Below the pieces are notes generated by a model. That model searched no databases, was not told the origin of the DNA, and worked only from the letters and a program-made list of their open reading frames with translations. From Xanthomonas arboricola pv. juglandis (lineage in GTDB: Bacteria; Pseudomonadota; Gammaproteobacteria; Xanthomonadales; Xanthomonadaceae), in NCBI RefSeq assembly GCF_001013475.1, contig NZ_JZEF01000006.1, forward strand, positions 124,001 through 188,000: DNA of 64,000 bases, given 5' to 3'. Of this stretch, positions 17,665 through 28,047 are shown in pieces (within the stretch, counting starts at the first letter, position 1; every line of letters begins with the position of its first letter). Both the position numbers and the translations under genes were made by a program.

Positions 17665-20600
17665 TTACTTCTCCCGCCGCCAGTTCACCGAGCCCTTGGT
17701 CTCCACCGTGCTGGATTCCGCTTCAATATCGAAGCCACGGCTGAGCAGGTATTTCAGCGTCAGGACCGAGCCGCTGCCGACCATCGAGACGCCGTAGCCG
17801 ACGTAGAGTTTCGGCGAGAGATACTTGCCGAAGCCCACCACCGAGCCGACGGTGCTGGATTCGCTCACGCCGGCTTCGTCCAGGCCGAGCTTGGCGCCGA
17901 TCTGCGAGGCGATCAGGCTGCTGCCAGCCGACAGGGCGGCCGAGGCGGCGCTGACCTGCTGGGTTTCGTCGCTGCTGGCGGTGGACAGGCCGCGGCCGAG
18001 CACCAGGTACGACAGCGCTTCGGATTGCGACATCGCCGGTTCCGACCACACATCGGCACGCGGCGATTCGGCGCGGCCGCTGACGTCGATGCCGGCGGTG
18101 ACATCGCCGACCTTGCGCTCGGCGCGCAGGCTTACGCGCGGGTCGGAGACGATGTTGTTGTTCCAGGTCAGCTGGCCGCGGCTGATGGTCAGGTCCTGGC
18201 CGTAGGCCTTGTAGCGGCCGCGCACGTCCAGCCCGCCGTTGGCGGTCATCTCGCGACCCGGGCGCGCGCGGATCTGCATCTGTCCGCTCAGCCCGCCCTT
18301 CAGGCCGAAGCCGCTCATGTTGACCTTGTCGCCAAGCACGATGGCCAGGTCCATATCCAGCGGCGAGGCAGGCGCTTCTTCCGGATCCACCGGGTCCAGC
18401 ACCACTACGTCCTCGGATACCGAGGTGCCGCGATCCAGGCGTTCCAGGTCGATGTCGGCTTCGGGCACGGTGACCTTGCCACGCAACTGCATGGTGTTGT
18501 CGGTGATGCCGAACTGCATGTCCGGGTTGGCGATGATGCGTAACTCGCTGGTGTTGTAGGCCAGCACGTTTTCGCCACGGATATTCAGCAGCAACGGCGT
18601 GCTGGTGCCGAACCACGACAGCCCGCCATCGATGTTGAGCGTGCCCTGCCCCGACTTGGCGGAAGCGGTGATCTTGGCCGAGCCATCCGGCAATGCGTCG
18701 AAGCGGCCCTTGCCCTCGCTCAGGGTCAAACCCATCGACGGATATTCGGCAGTGAAATTGCTCAAGGTAGCGTCGCCGCCCAGCAGCGGCTTGTCGCGGG
18801 TGCCGCGCAGGCTCACATGGCCTTCGACCAGGCCCTTGGGCTGCACCACATCGGCCACCACCAGCTCCAGCCAGTACAGCCGCGACATATTGAGATACAG
18901 CTCGCCGTTGAGCGGCGCGTACGCATCCCAGCCGGTGTTGAACTTGGCATCGACAAAGCCGGCGCCCTGGAAGCCGATACCGAGCTTGGCCTGGATCTGC
19001 TGCGGGGTGAAATCGGCCTGCACGCTGAACTGGTCGTAGCGCAGCAACTCGCCGCGATTGGGATTGCCGGCCACCGCCGCATAGCGGGTTTCGCCCAGGC
19101 GAATGCCGCCTTCGGGCGAGGCGATGCGGAACGAGCCTTCCCAGGCATTGCCGCGCGGCTTGAAGCTGCCATCGAGCGCAAGTTCGCCACGCAGATAGAT
19201 CTGCCGCCCCTCCTGCTTGGGCAGCCACGGTTGCACCAGCGACAGCGGCAGTGCATCGCCATGCACCACCATGCCCTCGCGCGGCCAGTTGGCGCTGGCG
19301 CAGAGCGCACCGCCGGTGGCCGCGCCCAGGCAGGTGTCGGAGAGGGTAAACGCGGCGCCATCGGTGCTGAACTGCGCCGGCTGGCGCAACGCCCAGGCAT
19401 CGCCCTTGGCCGGTGCGATCCGCAGCGTGGCGACCTGGCCTTGCCAACGCTCGCCATTGCGACGGACATCGCCCTGCAGCGCGACGTTGGCCATGCTGTT
19501 GGCGATATCGGCATCCAGGCGCAGCGCTTCCACCGCACCTCTTGCCTGCACGCGCACGCTGTCCAGCACCACGCCGGCTTCGATCGCGGTGCCCTGCAAG
19601 GCCAGCTGCCCGTCGCTGCCGCGCCACGGCAAACGCCCGCGCAAGCTGATGCTCTGCGCGCTGTAGTCGTTCCAGCGCAAGCCGTTGCCGACCAGGTCGG
19701 CAGTGATGTCGGGCGCGTCGCGACGGCCGCTGACCTGCAGCTGCCCGCGCATCGTGCCGGTGGCGCCGGGCAAGACATCGTCCAGCTGCAGCGGCTGCAA
19801 TTGCGCGGCGATATCCAGCTGGTCGCCGACCTTGCCTTTGGCAGTGATGCGGCTATTGCCCAGCGACAGCTGCAATTGGCCCTCGCCCTGTTCACCACGC
19901 AAGGCGAACTTGCCGTTGGCCGACAGCGCGCGTTGACGCAGCTGGCCGGTCAGGCTCGGGATATCTGCCGTGGCCTCGAAGCCCGGCGACACGCCACCGG
20001 CCGGTGCCGGCAGCTGGCGGCCCTTGGAGGCGACCTTGCCGGAGAGATTGCCGTTCCAACCCGGCGCGAAGTAGCCCGGATCGAACTTGGCCAGCTGGGC
20101 GCTGACATCCCACTGCAGCTCCGGGGTCCAGCCCACCTCGCCGGTGAGATCCAGCGAGCCGCCCGGGGTCTTGGCCTGCACCTGCTTGAGCTGCGCACGT
20201 TGATCGTTGCCGCGGCTGTCGAACACCAGCGCGGCCTGCTGCCCATCGCGCTCCAGCGTGGCACGGCCGATCGCCGCCCACGCCTTCAGGTTACCGGCCA
20301 CGCCCAGGCGTGCATCGACCAATTCCACCGGCACCACCGGCGCATCGGGGGTGGCGGGGTCCGGCGTCGGGGTGAAGCGCAGGCCACTGGCGTTGACCGC
20401 AAAACGGAAACTCGGATTCTGCGTGTCGCGGAAATCGGCAGTCCCACGCAACTGCGCGCGGCCTTCGAAGGCATCGATCACCAATGGTTCGACGGTGATG
20501 ACCTGGTCCAGCAGGCTGATGTGCGAGGGCTGCAAGGTGGCGCTGAGCTCGCCCTGCTTGACGCTGCCTTGCAGGTCGGCATTACCGCCCTTACCGGAGG

Positions 20601-21525
20601 CCTGCAGGTTCAGTGCGATCGGCGTCGCCGGGGCGGCGTACTCCCCATTGGTGGCCGGCATCAGCAACGAGGTATCCAGCGCGTCGGTGACGGCCTTGAA
20701 GGCCCAGGTGGGGTCATCGCGCCCGGTAAACACCAGGCTGGCCTGCAACGGTGCCGGCGCGCGGCCGGCGATGGCCACTTCCATCTTGTCCAGATCGCCG
20801 CGCGCGACCAGCCCCAGGCTGGCCGGGGTGCGCCCACGTGCGGCCGGCAGCACCGCGGTGGCGGTCAGGTCGGCGCGGTAATCGTCGTTGGGCACGTAGT
20901 CGCCGTGCAGGCGGAAGTCGCCCATGTCGGTATCGACCACCAGATTGCGCGTGCGCAGTTCGCCTGTGGCCACTTCCAGCCCGCCCTGCACCTTGTGCAG
21001 GACGATCATCGGCTGCTGCAGCTGGGTGATGCGCAGGTTCTCCACGTCAATCTTGTCGGCCTGGATCGCCAGCGGCACGTTGATCTGCGGCAGCGATTCG
21101 GGCCAGCTCGGCAGCGTGAATGGCTCCTCGCTCTTGCCCAGATTCAGGCTGGCATTGCTGACCTGCACTGCATCCAGTTGCAGCTTGCGCCCGAGCAGCG
21201 GGCGCAGGTCCGGCTCCAGGTACACACGCTCAGCGGTGAAGTGGATGTCCTGATAACGGAAATCGACATCGCGCAAGGTCAGCGGGCCGGCCACCGGGCC
21301 TTCGACCTTGCCGTAGGTAAAGGTGGCACCGACCGGCAGGCGCGCGGTCACCTGCGCCAGCAACACGTCGCGCCCGGCCACGGTCTGCAGCAGCCAGTAC
21401 AACGCGATCAGCGCCAGCAACACCAGGCCCAGCACGGTCAGCCCGGAGCCCACCCAGAACCGGCGGCGGCGGTAGAAACGCGCGCGGCGCGGTACGGGGG
21501 GTGGCGTCGGCGTCGGCGTGCTCAC
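17665..21525 (-). CDS. tamB: Translocation and assembly module inner-membrane component TamB
   Basis: A 1286-residue AsmA-like/DUF490 protein. After a Pro-rich, basic cytoplasmic N-terminus, a single membrane anchor spans about residues 24-46 (VGSGLTVLGLVLLALIALYW). A long periplasmic beta-taco region follows, built from repeated amphipathic strands, and the C-terminal TamB domain covers about the last 330 residues (DVWSEPAMSQSEALSYLVLG, KLYVGYGVSMVGSGSVLTLK). It spans the periplasm and works with TamA in outer-membrane protein assembly and phospholipid transport. The start is GTG, overlapping the tamA stop by 4 bp (GTGA). The length is typical. Confidence 0.93.
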   Translation of the reverse strand: MSTPTPTPPPVPRRARFYRRRRFWVGSGLTVLGLVLLALIALYWLLQTVAGRDVLLAQVTARLPVGATFTYGKVEGPVAGPLTLRDVDFRYQDIHFTAERVYLEPDLRPLLGRKLQLDAVQVSNASLNLGKSEEPFTLPSWPESLPQINVPLAIQADKIDVENLRITQLQQPMIVLHKVQGGLEVATGELRTRNLVVDTDMGDFRLHGDYVPNDDYRADLTATAVLPAARGRTPASLGLVARGDLDKMEVAIAGRAPAPLQASLVFTGRDDPTWAFKAVTDALDTSLLMPATNGEYAAPATPIALNLQASGKGGNADLQGSVKQGELSATLQPSHISLLDQVITVEPLVIDAFEGRAQLRGTADFRDTQNPSFRFAVNASGLRFTPTPDPATPDAPVVPVELVDARLGVAGNLKAWAAIGRATLERDGQQAALVFDSRGNDQRAQLKQVQAKTPGGSLDLTGEVGWTPELQWDVSAQLAKFDPGYFAPGWNGNLSGKVASKGRQLPAPAGGVSPGFEATADIPSLTGQLRQRALSANGKFALRGEQGEGQLQLSLGNSRITAKGKVGDQLDIAAQLQPLQLDDVLPGATGTMRGQLQVSGRRDAPDITADLVGNGLRWNDYSAQSISLRGRLPWRGSDGQLALQGTAIEAGVVLDSVRVQARGAVEALRLDADIANSMANVALQGDVRRNGERWQGQVATLRIAPAKGDAWALRQPAQFSTDGAAFTLSDTCLGAATGGALCASANWPREGMVVHGDALPLSLVQPWLPKQEGRQIYLRGELALDGSFKPRGNAWEGSFRIASPEGGIRLGETRYAAVAGNPNRGELLRYDQFSVQADFTPQQIQAKLGIGFQGAGFVDAKFNTGWDAYAPLNGELYLNMSRLYWLELVVADVVQPKGLVEGHVSLRGTRDKPLLGGDATLSNFTAEYPSMGLTLSEGKGRFDALPDGSAKITASAKSGQGTLNIDGGLSWFGTSTPLLLNIRGENVLAYNTSELRIIANPDMQFGITDNTMQLRGKVTVPEADIDLERLDRGTSVSEDVVVLDPVDPEEAPASPLDMDLAIVLGDKVNMSGFGLKGGLSGQMQIRARPGREMTANGGLDVRGRYKAYGQDLTISRGQLTWNNNIVSDPRVSLRAERKVGDVTAGIDVSGRAESPRADVWSEPAMSQSEALSYLVLGRGLSTASSDETQQVSAASAALSAGSSLIASQIGAKLGLDEAGVSESSTVGSVVGFGKYLSPKLYVGYGVSMVGSGSVLTLKYLLSRGFDIEAESSTVETKGSVNWRREK

Positions 21526-23303
21526 AGGTTGGCCCCGATATCGATATAGAGCTGGAACTGCGAGTCGGGGTCGTTCAGGCCATGCGCGATGTCCACGCGC
21601 ACCGGGCCCACCGGCGAGCGCCAGCGCAGGCCGAAGCCGATACCGGTGTGCCAGTCGGGCGTGTCGTCGAAGGCACTGCCACTATCGACGAACACCGCGC
21701 CGCCCCAGGGGCCGCCCTTGAGGTAATGCTCGTATTCGGCACTGGCAGTGACCACGTTCTTGGCACCGAGCGCGAATTCGTCCGGCTTGGGCGTGCGCGG
21801 GCCGACTTCGCGGAAGGCATAACCGCGGATGCTATTGGCACCACCGGCAAAGAAGCGCAGGCTCGGTGGCATCGCCACCAGATCACTGGTCCAGGTGGTA
21901 CCGCCTTCGCCGCGCAGGATCACCCGGCCGTTGTCGCCGGCTCCCAGGAACCAGCGCAGCTGGCCGTAGAGCTGGCCGAAATTGGTATCCGAGCCGGCGC
22001 CTTCTGCACCGCCGCGGATGAACGCCTGCCCGGATACGCCACTGCGCGGGAACAGGCGGTCGTCGACATTGACGTAATTGACCTGCAACTGCGGATAGAT
22101 CAGCGTGGAGGTCTCGTAGACCGCATCGGTGAAATCACTGCCGCTACTGAACCGCCAGCGCTCGCGCAGGGCGTTGATGGAGGCGATCGCACTCCAGCGC
22201 TCGTTGATCTGGCCGCTGCGGCTGCCGGTGAGTTTGACGTTGCGCAGGTCGATGTATTCGGTCTGCTCGTCGTAGAGCCGCGCCGACGCGGTGTACCAGC
22301 CATCCAGCCAGCGGAACGCCGGCACGCGGTAGCTGGTGGTCAGGCTCTTGCGGTTCTGCGCGTAATCCAGCTGCGTGTCCATCTTGTGGCCGCGCGAATT
22401 GACGTAGCGGCGCTCCACGCCGCCACGCACACCGGCGCCGCTCTCGCTGCCGTAGCTCAAGCCGGAGGTGTAGACGGTGCGCTTGGCGCGGGTGAGCTTT
22501 ACATCCACCGGCACCCGGCCCTGGTCGTCGGCTTCTTCCGGCTTGGGCTGGATGTCGATGGTGCTGAAGTAATCCAGCTTGGTCAGCGACTCGCGCAGGC
22601 GATCCAGCTTGCCTTCGTGGTAGTAACTGCCCTCGTCCCAATACACCAGCGGCTCGAACAGTCCCGGGCGGAAGTAATCGTAGTCGAAGCGCACCTTGCC
22701 CATGTCGTAGCGGCGGCCGCTGTCCCAGTTCAGATCGATATCGGCGGCGTGCTCGGCGCGCGTCACCGCGACGCGGCGCTGGGTGAAGTCGGCATCGAAG
22801 TAACCGCGCTCGGCCAGCCGGCGGGTGATGCGCACCTTGCTCGCCTCGTACTGCGGATGGCTGAAGACCTGGCCTTCGCGCGGTTCGAACTGCTTGAGAT
22901 CCTGGCCGAGGTAACGGTCCTGCTCGGCCCAGCCGGTGATGGAGATATGCGACTGCCGCACGCGTACCGGTTCGCCGCGCTCCACGGTGATCACCACCGT
23001 CACCTTGTCGCCGGTGCGCGGCGCAGCCAGCTCGATGGTCGGCGAGTAATAGCCGAACGGTTCCAGCGCCTCGCGCGTCTGCCGTTCGGCCTGCGCCAGC
23101 AGATATTCCAGTCGCGACTCGCCCTGCTCCTTGCCAACGGCCTCATACAGAGACAGGGAGACCTCGATGTTCTCGATCATCTCGGCGTCGGCGTCGTCGT
23201 CCAAGCCCTTGATTTCGATCTTGTCGATGGTCGCCCGGGCAACCGCTTGCAGCGGAACGAACAGGGTGCACAGCAGGGAGAGAGCAAACGCGGCTTTGAG
23301 CAT
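21522..23303 (-). CDS. tamA: Outer-membrane autotransporter assembly protein TamA (Omp85 family)
   Basis: A 593-residue Omp85 protein. The signal peptide covers about 1-23 (MLKAAFALSLLCTLFVPLQA). POTRA-type domains run to about 260 (VTVVITVERGEPVRV, VRITRRLAERGYFDADF, DYFSTIDIQP), and a 16-strand barrel follows with the conserved RFFAGGANSIRGYAFREVGP (the VRGY/F motif of loop 6) and a terminal strand ending DIGANL. The ATG at MLKAAF is chosen because it starts a clean signal peptide; the frame extends 22 codons upstream into the intergenic region. It is first in the tamA-tamB operon and divergent from a TonB-dependent receptor. Confidence 0.93.
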   Translation of the reverse strand: MLKAAFALSLLCTLFVPLQAVARATIDKIEIKGLDDDADAEMIENIEVSLSLYEAVGKEQGESRLEYLLAQAERQTREALEPFGYYSPTIELAAPRTGDKVTVVITVERGEPVRVRQSHISITGWAEQDRYLGQDLKQFEPREGQVFSHPQYEASKVRITRRLAERGYFDADFTQRRVAVTRAEHAADIDLNWDSGRRYDMGKVRFDYDYFRPGLFEPLVYWDEGSYYHEGKLDRLRESLTKLDYFSTIDIQPKPEEADDQGRVPVDVKLTRAKRTVYTSGLSYGSESGAGVRGGVERRYVNSRGHKMDTQLDYAQNRKSLTTSYRVPAFRWLDGWYTASARLYDEQTEYIDLRNVKLTGSRSGQINERWSAIASINALRERWRFSSGSDFTDAVYETSTLIYPQLQVNYVNVDDRLFPRSGVSGQAFIRGGAEGAGSDTNFGQLYGQLRWFLGAGDNGRVILRGEGGTTWTSDLVAMPPSLRFFAGGANSIRGYAFREVGPRTPKPDEFALGAKNVVTASAEYEHYLKGGPWGGAVFVDSGSAFDDTPDWHTGIGFGLRWRSPVGPVRVDIAHGLNDPDSQFQLYIDIGANL

Positions 23304-23482
23304 CGGCAAAGGATACCCAGCCTGGGCGTGAAGGGACAAAAAAACTGAAGAAACACGCCTATACGGCATCGGATAGAACTCGGTACAGTCGGTACGTTGT
23401 TAACGTTTCGTTGACACCCATTGCGTGCGGCCCCCCGATTGCCGCGCGCCCGTTCATACCTTTGGAGAGAGAGGTGCGTTTC

Positions 23483-26233
23483 ATGAAACGTCATTTGCTG
23501 GTCACCGCCGTGTGCACCGCCCTGACCATGCCATCGCTTGCGATGGCACAGGATTCAGGTGAAGTGACTCAACTGGACAAGGTCACGGTGACAGGGTCGT
23601 TGATTCCCCGTTCCCAGGTCGAAACCGCGACCCCGGTGTTTTCGATCACCGCTCAGGACATCCAGCGCCGCGGCTTCAAGGACGTCTACGACGTGCTGCG
23701 CTCGCAACCGATGGCTACCGGCTCGGTGCAGGACGGTCAGTTCAGTGGCGGCTTCACCGCCGGCGCCAAATCGCTGAGTCTGCTCGGCCTGGATCCCGGC
23801 TTCACCCTGGTGCTGATCGACGGCCGGCCGATGGCCGATTACCCGCTGCTCTACAACGGACAGAGCAACTTCGTCGACCTGGCCAGCGTGCCGGTGGGCA
23901 TGGTCGAACGCATCGACGTGGCGCCGGGCAACCAGTCCTCGATCTACGGCTCCAGCGCCATTGCCGGCGTGGTCAACATCATCCTGAAGAAGCACGTCGA
24001 CGGTGTGCAGATGAATTACCGCATGGGCACCTACGACGGCGGCGGCGGCAACAACCAGCGCTTCCAGCTCACCGGCGGCAGCACCCTCGGCAAGGCCGAT
24101 ATCGTCTGGGGCCTGCAGCTCAACAACCAGGACCCGATCTACGGCTTCCAGCGGCGCGACTTCGATTCCACCTCCGACAATCCGGACCCCACGCTGCGCT
24201 ACGGCTCGCGCATCGCGCTGCACAACACGCCAACCACCTACATCGACCCCAGCGCCGCCAACTGCGATGCACTGGGCCCGCTGTTCAACGGCTCGGTGCA
24301 ATACGACAACCGCGCCAATCGCGGCAACTTCTGCAGCAGCCGCACCGAGCCCGGTTACGCCAGCATCCTCAATAAGGAACGCAGCGCCAGCGGCTACGCC
24401 AACCTGACCTACGCCTTCAACGACAACACCCAGGGCTACGCGACGCTGCTGCTCAATCGCACCAAGGTGGAGGTCAACAGCGGCCCACGCTTCTGGCAGA
24501 CCTCATCCGACACCGGCGGCTTGTTCTACAACCAGGACAGCCAGCAGCTGGAAGGCTACCAGCGCATCTTTGCGCCTGAAGAGACCGGCAACCTGGACTT
24601 CAACAACGATCGCCAGACTGCCGATTCCTACAATATCGCCGCCGGCATCAAGGGCGGGCTGGGCGCCAGCAACTGGACCTACGATGCGTACTACGCACGC
24701 GCCGAGTACCGCATCGACAGCCGCCAGCAATGGCCGCTGGCCGATCGCATCGAGGACTTCTTCCGCGAGCAGTTCCTGGGCGCCCAGCAAGGCGAGTACT
24801 ACGGTTACCCGATCTATTCGCCCAACGATGCCAACTTCTATCGCGCCTTGACGCCGGCGCAATACCGCAGCTTCAACGACGAGATCCGCACCAAGTCCCG
24901 GACCTGGACCCAGAACCTCAACCTGCAGCTCACCAACACCGAGTTGTTCAACCTGCCGGCCGGCGCGGTCGGCGTGGCCGGCGTGCTGCAGGCGGGCAAC
25001 CAGTATTGGGAAAACCCGACCGATCAACGCGTGATCGCTGGCGACTTCTACCAGCTGACCGGCACCCAGGGCAGCGGCAAGCGCGAGAACTGGGCGGCGG
25101 CGTTCGAGATGCGCGTACCGATCCTGAGCACCTTGACCGCCAATCTGTCGGGCCGTTACGACGACTACAAAAACCAGGGCGGCGGTGGTGATTCCAAGTT
25201 CACCTACAAGGCCGCGCTGGAATTCCGTCCGATCGATTCGCTGCTGTTCCGCGGCAACTACGCCACTGCGTTCAAGGCACCGGACATGGCGTTTTCCTTC
25301 GCTGGCGACAGCGGCTTCTTCCAGGGCGTCAACGATTACTACCGTTGCGCACTCGAAGAACCCAACGTGCCGATCGCCGACTGCACCTATGGTGGCACCT
25401 CGATCGCCGGACGCCGCGCCGGCAATCGCGACCTGCAGTCGATCACCGCCAAATCCTGGGGCTATGGCGTGGTGTGGTCGCCGAGCGCACGCTTCAGCGT
25501 CAATGCCGATTACTACAACATCAAGATCGATGACAAGGTCAGCGACCTGAGCACCGACAACCTGCTGCAGACCGAATCGGCCTGCCGTCTCGGCAGCCTG
25601 GACATCAGCTCGCCCACCTGCGTGGACGCGCTGTCGCGCATCGATCGCACCGCAGCCGATGCGCCGGTACCCAACCGCTTGAGCAACATCCGCATCAACC
25701 CGATCAATATCTCCAACGAGGAGATCTCCGGCGTGCTCAGCAAGGCGACGTACAACCTGGCTACCGACTCCTGGGGCCTGTTCGTCTTCGATGCGCAATA
25801 CAACCTCACCCTCAAGCACGAAAGCCAGCAGTTCCCGCAGGACCCGGTGCGCGATCTGCTCAGCGAACCGTTCTTCTCCTCCGAGTTCCGCAGCATCGTC
25901 AATGCCTCGGTCACGTGGCAGAAGGATGCATGGACCACCACGCTGTTCGCTCAGCGCAATGGGCGCACGCCCAACTTCGTGGCGCAACAAAGCACCGATG
26001 GCTATGCGGTGGAAGGCGCACGCAAGGTCGGTGCGTGGACGAGGCTCAATGCCACGCTGGACTATGCGGTCAACGACGACATCTCGCTGACGGCGACGGT
26101 CAACAACCTGGCCAACACCCGGCCGCCCCGCGACCGCACCTACACCAGCTATCCGTACTACAACATCTTCAGCTACACCGGTTACGGGCGTTCCTACATG
26201 CTGGAGCTCAACTGGCGTTTCGGCGCACATTGA
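23483..26233 (+). CDS. TonB-dependent outer-membrane receptor
   Basis: A 916-residue receptor. The signal peptide is about 1-22 (MKRHLLVTAVCTALTMPSLA). The TonB-box region and plug follow: QLDKVTVTGSLIPRSQ, ATPVFSITAQDIQRRGFKDV, LVLIDGRPMADYP, and VERIDVAPGNQSSIYGSSAIAGVVNIILKK, the standard plug ending. The remaining ~750 residues are the 22-strand barrel, ending SYMLELNWRFGAH. A purine-rich GGAGAGAGAGG ribosome-binding site precedes the ATG. The oar/BtuB-like architecture is common in the large Xanthomonas receptor set; the ligand cannot be read from sequence, and it is not inside a catabolic operon. A strong terminator follows. Confidence 0.92.
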   Translation: MKRHLLVTAVCTALTMPSLAMAQDSGEVTQLDKVTVTGSLIPRSQVETATPVFSITAQDIQRRGFKDVYDVLRSQPMATGSVQDGQFSGGFTAGAKSLSLLGLDPGFTLVLIDGRPMADYPLLYNGQSNFVDLASVPVGMVERIDVAPGNQSSIYGSSAIAGVVNIILKKHVDGVQMNYRMGTYDGGGGNNQRFQLTGGSTLGKADIVWGLQLNNQDPIYGFQRRDFDSTSDNPDPTLRYGSRIALHNTPTTYIDPSAANCDALGPLFNGSVQYDNRANRGNFCSSRTEPGYASILNKERSASGYANLTYAFNDNTQGYATLLLNRTKVEVNSGPRFWQTSSDTGGLFYNQDSQQLEGYQRIFAPEETGNLDFNNDRQTADSYNIAAGIKGGLGASNWTYDAYYARAEYRIDSRQQWPLADRIEDFFREQFLGAQQGEYYGYPIYSPNDANFYRALTPAQYRSFNDEIRTKSRTWTQNLNLQLTNTELFNLPAGAVGVAGVLQAGNQYWENPTDQRVIAGDFYQLTGTQGSGKRENWAAAFEMRVPILSTLTANLSGRYDDYKNQGGGGDSKFTYKAALEFRPIDSLLFRGNYATAFKAPDMAFSFAGDSGFFQGVNDYYRCALEEPNVPIADCTYGGTSIAGRRAGNRDLQSITAKSWGYGVVWSPSARFSVNADYYNIKIDDKVSDLSTDNLLQTESACRLGSLDISSPTCVDALSRIDRTAADAPVPNRLSNIRINPINISNEEISGVLSKATYNLATDSWGLFVFDAQYNLTLKHESQQFPQDPVRDLLSEPFFSSEFRSIVNASVTWQKDAWTTTLFAQRNGRTPNFVAQQSTDGYAVEGARKVGAWTRLNATLDYAVNDDISLTATVNNLANTRPPRDRTYTSYPYYNIFSYTGYGRSYMLELNWRFGAH

Positions 26234-26253
26234 GTCAGCAAAGGCGGTATCTG

Positions 26254-26288
26254 CCGACGGCAGCCATGGGGCTGCCGTCGGTCTTTTT
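26254..26288 (+). terminator. Rho-independent terminator of the TonB-dependent receptor gene
   Basis: CCGACGGCAGCC (26254-26265) pairs perfectly with GGCTGCCGTCGG (26270-26281) around an ATGG loop and is followed by TCTTTTT. It begins 20 bp after the receptor stop codon. Confidence 0.9.
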
Positions 26289-26457
26289 AGGGTAAGTGGT
26301 TTCGACTCGAGCGCTCGGGGATCGCCGCTGCTGCGAGTGGGCGAACTTGGAGTGGCCAAAAAGATGCGCAGCCGAAGCAGCCGACACGCAAGCGTTTCGC
26401 TTGCGAGCACGCCGCATGCATCGCGGCAGCGTGCTCGCGACGTTCCGCAGGCCGCTG

Positions 26458-28047
26458 TCAGCGTGCGTCGGTCTGGATCAGGCCGGCATGCAACAAGGCC
26501 TGCCGCAGTGGTTCCAGCTGCGTGGCGTAGCGCCGCCATTCTTCGACGTTGCGCCCATGCACGCCTTCGCGTACCTGCACGCTGCTCAGCGTGGCCGATG
26601 CGGCCGCATTGCGGGTGATATCGATCTGCCCGGGCTCGATCTGCAGCCCGCAGCGCGCCATCAACTGCTGCAACACCGTGGATGGATCGCGCACCATCTG
26701 CGCATAGTCCACATCGATCACCCGGCCCGGCAATGCCGCGCGCCATTGCGCCATCAGGGCGTGATACGCCTGATAATGGTGCGCCAGCGTGTGCAGGTCG
26801 TAGCTGTAGGCGTAGGAGTCGCCGAACAGCGCGCGGTAATTGGAGAAGCACACCGCCATCGGCTCGCGCACCAGATGCACGATCAATGCCCCCGGCAAGG
26901 CGCGCGCAATCGCGCCGATCGCCACTGCATTGGCTGGTAACTTGTCGATGTACCAGCGTGCCGATCCGGCCCGCCATTGCGTCTGTTCCAGGTAACGCGC
27001 GCCGATCTGCGCGTAGTCCAGCGTCGGCAAGGCCTGCAGCAGGCGCGCATCCAGCAGGCTGCGACCGGCCTGGTCGGCGCCCCAACGCAGTTGATGGCCG
27101 AAGTCGTTCAATTCGCCAGCCGAAACCACCTGGGAATGATTGCCCAGCATCCGCTCCAGCACCGTGGTGCCCGAGCGCGGCAAACCGAGCACGAAGATTG
27201 GTTGCGGGCCGTGCGCGACAGGGGCTTGCTGCGCGGCGAACAGGCCCTGGTCGGCCAGCGCACCCAGCTGCGCGTACAACGCCGCCTCGGCGTCGGCGTC
27301 GTGACGCAGGCGTGCATGCATCACCGCGTTGCCATGCTGCAACGCGTCCCAGGCGGCCTCGGTCTGGCCGAGGTCTTCCAGCTCCTTGTACAGCGCGAAC
27401 GCCAGCCCGGCGCGATCTTCGCTGTCGGGCTTGGCGAGCTGCAACTGCCGACGCAGTTGTTCCACATGGTTGCTGCTGGCGCTCTGCCGGCGCAGGCGCG
27501 CACGCGTCAACGCCGCGCGGCCATAGCCGGGCGTGTGCGCCAGCGCATGCTCCAGCGCCTGCGCTGCTTCATCGAGGCGACCATTGAACTGCAACTGCAC
27601 CGCAAGGAAGAAACGAAAATCCGGTCCATCGAATCCGCAGGCCTGCGCACGCTGCATCATCGCAAGTGCGTCGGCGTGTTCGCCCAGGGATTGATGCACG
27701 TGCGCGAGCAAGGCCAAGGTCGCGCCGTCCTGGCACTGCGTCACTGATGGGTGCCGCAGCAAGGCATGCAGTGCGCGATGCTCGCCGACCCGCAACAAGG
27801 CCTGCGCCACGCGGCAACGCATCGCCACGTCGTCGCCCAGATCGCCTGCCGCCAGCCGCAGCTGCGCAACCGCCTCGCGCATCCTGCCATTGGCCAGCAC
27901 GGTGCCGGCCAGCAGCACGCGGGCCGCCACATGCGCCGGCTCCACCTCCAGCAGCGCCTGCAACGCAGACGCCGCCATAGCCAGGTCGCGGCGTGCCAAC
28001 GCGGCCTGCGCGGTCTGCCAGTGCACCGCGCCGGCGGACGCAGCCAT
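26458..28047 (-). CDS. TPR-containing sulfotransferase family protein
   Basis: A 529-residue protein. Residues about 5-240 contain TPR-like helical repeats rich in Ala/Leu (DLAMAASALQALLEVEPAHV, GRLDEAAQALEHALAHTPGY). The C-terminal half is a PAPS-dependent sulfotransferase: the 5'-phosphosulfate-binding loop is IFVLGLPRSGTTVLERML near residue 290, followed by YIDKLPANAVAIGAI and VHLVREPMAVCFSNYRALFG (the 3'-phosphate-binding Arg/Ser motif). The acceptor is unknown. The ATG overlaps the final base of the glyS stop codon, so it may be cotranscribed with glyS. It converges with the TonB-dependent receptor. Confidence 0.85.
   Translation of the reverse strand: MAASAGAVHWQTAQAALARRDLAMAASALQALLEVEPAHVAARVLLAGTVLANGRMREAVAQLRLAAGDLGDDVAMRCRVAQALLRVGEHRALHALLRHPSVTQCQDGATLALLAHVHQSLGEHADALAMMQRAQACGFDGPDFRFFLAVQLQFNGRLDEAAQALEHALAHTPGYGRAALTRARLRRQSASSNHVEQLRRQLQLAKPDSEDRAGLAFALYKELEDLGQTEAAWDALQHGNAVMHARLRHDADAEAALYAQLGALADQGLFAAQQAPVAHGPQPIFVLGLPRSGTTVLERMLGNHSQVVSAGELNDFGHQLRWGADQAGRSLLDARLLQALPTLDYAQIGARYLEQTQWRAGSARWYIDKLPANAVAIGAIARALPGALIVHLVREPMAVCFSNYRALFGDSYAYSYDLHTLAHHYQAYHALMAQWRAALPGRVIDVDYAQMVRDPSTVLQQLMARCGLQIEPGQIDITRNAAASATLSSVQVREGVHGRNVEEWRRYATQLEPLRQALLHAGLIQTDAR

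Noticed and set aside
18817..21549. 910-codon plus-strand open frame opposite tamB
   Set aside because: It is antisense to a well-supported TamB; its His/Gln/Arg-rich translation has no domain and reflects GC-rich third positions.
24503..27085. 860-codon minus-strand open frame across the TonB-dependent receptor and sulfotransferase genes
   Set aside because: Antisense shadow of the receptor; low-complexity translation and no family features.
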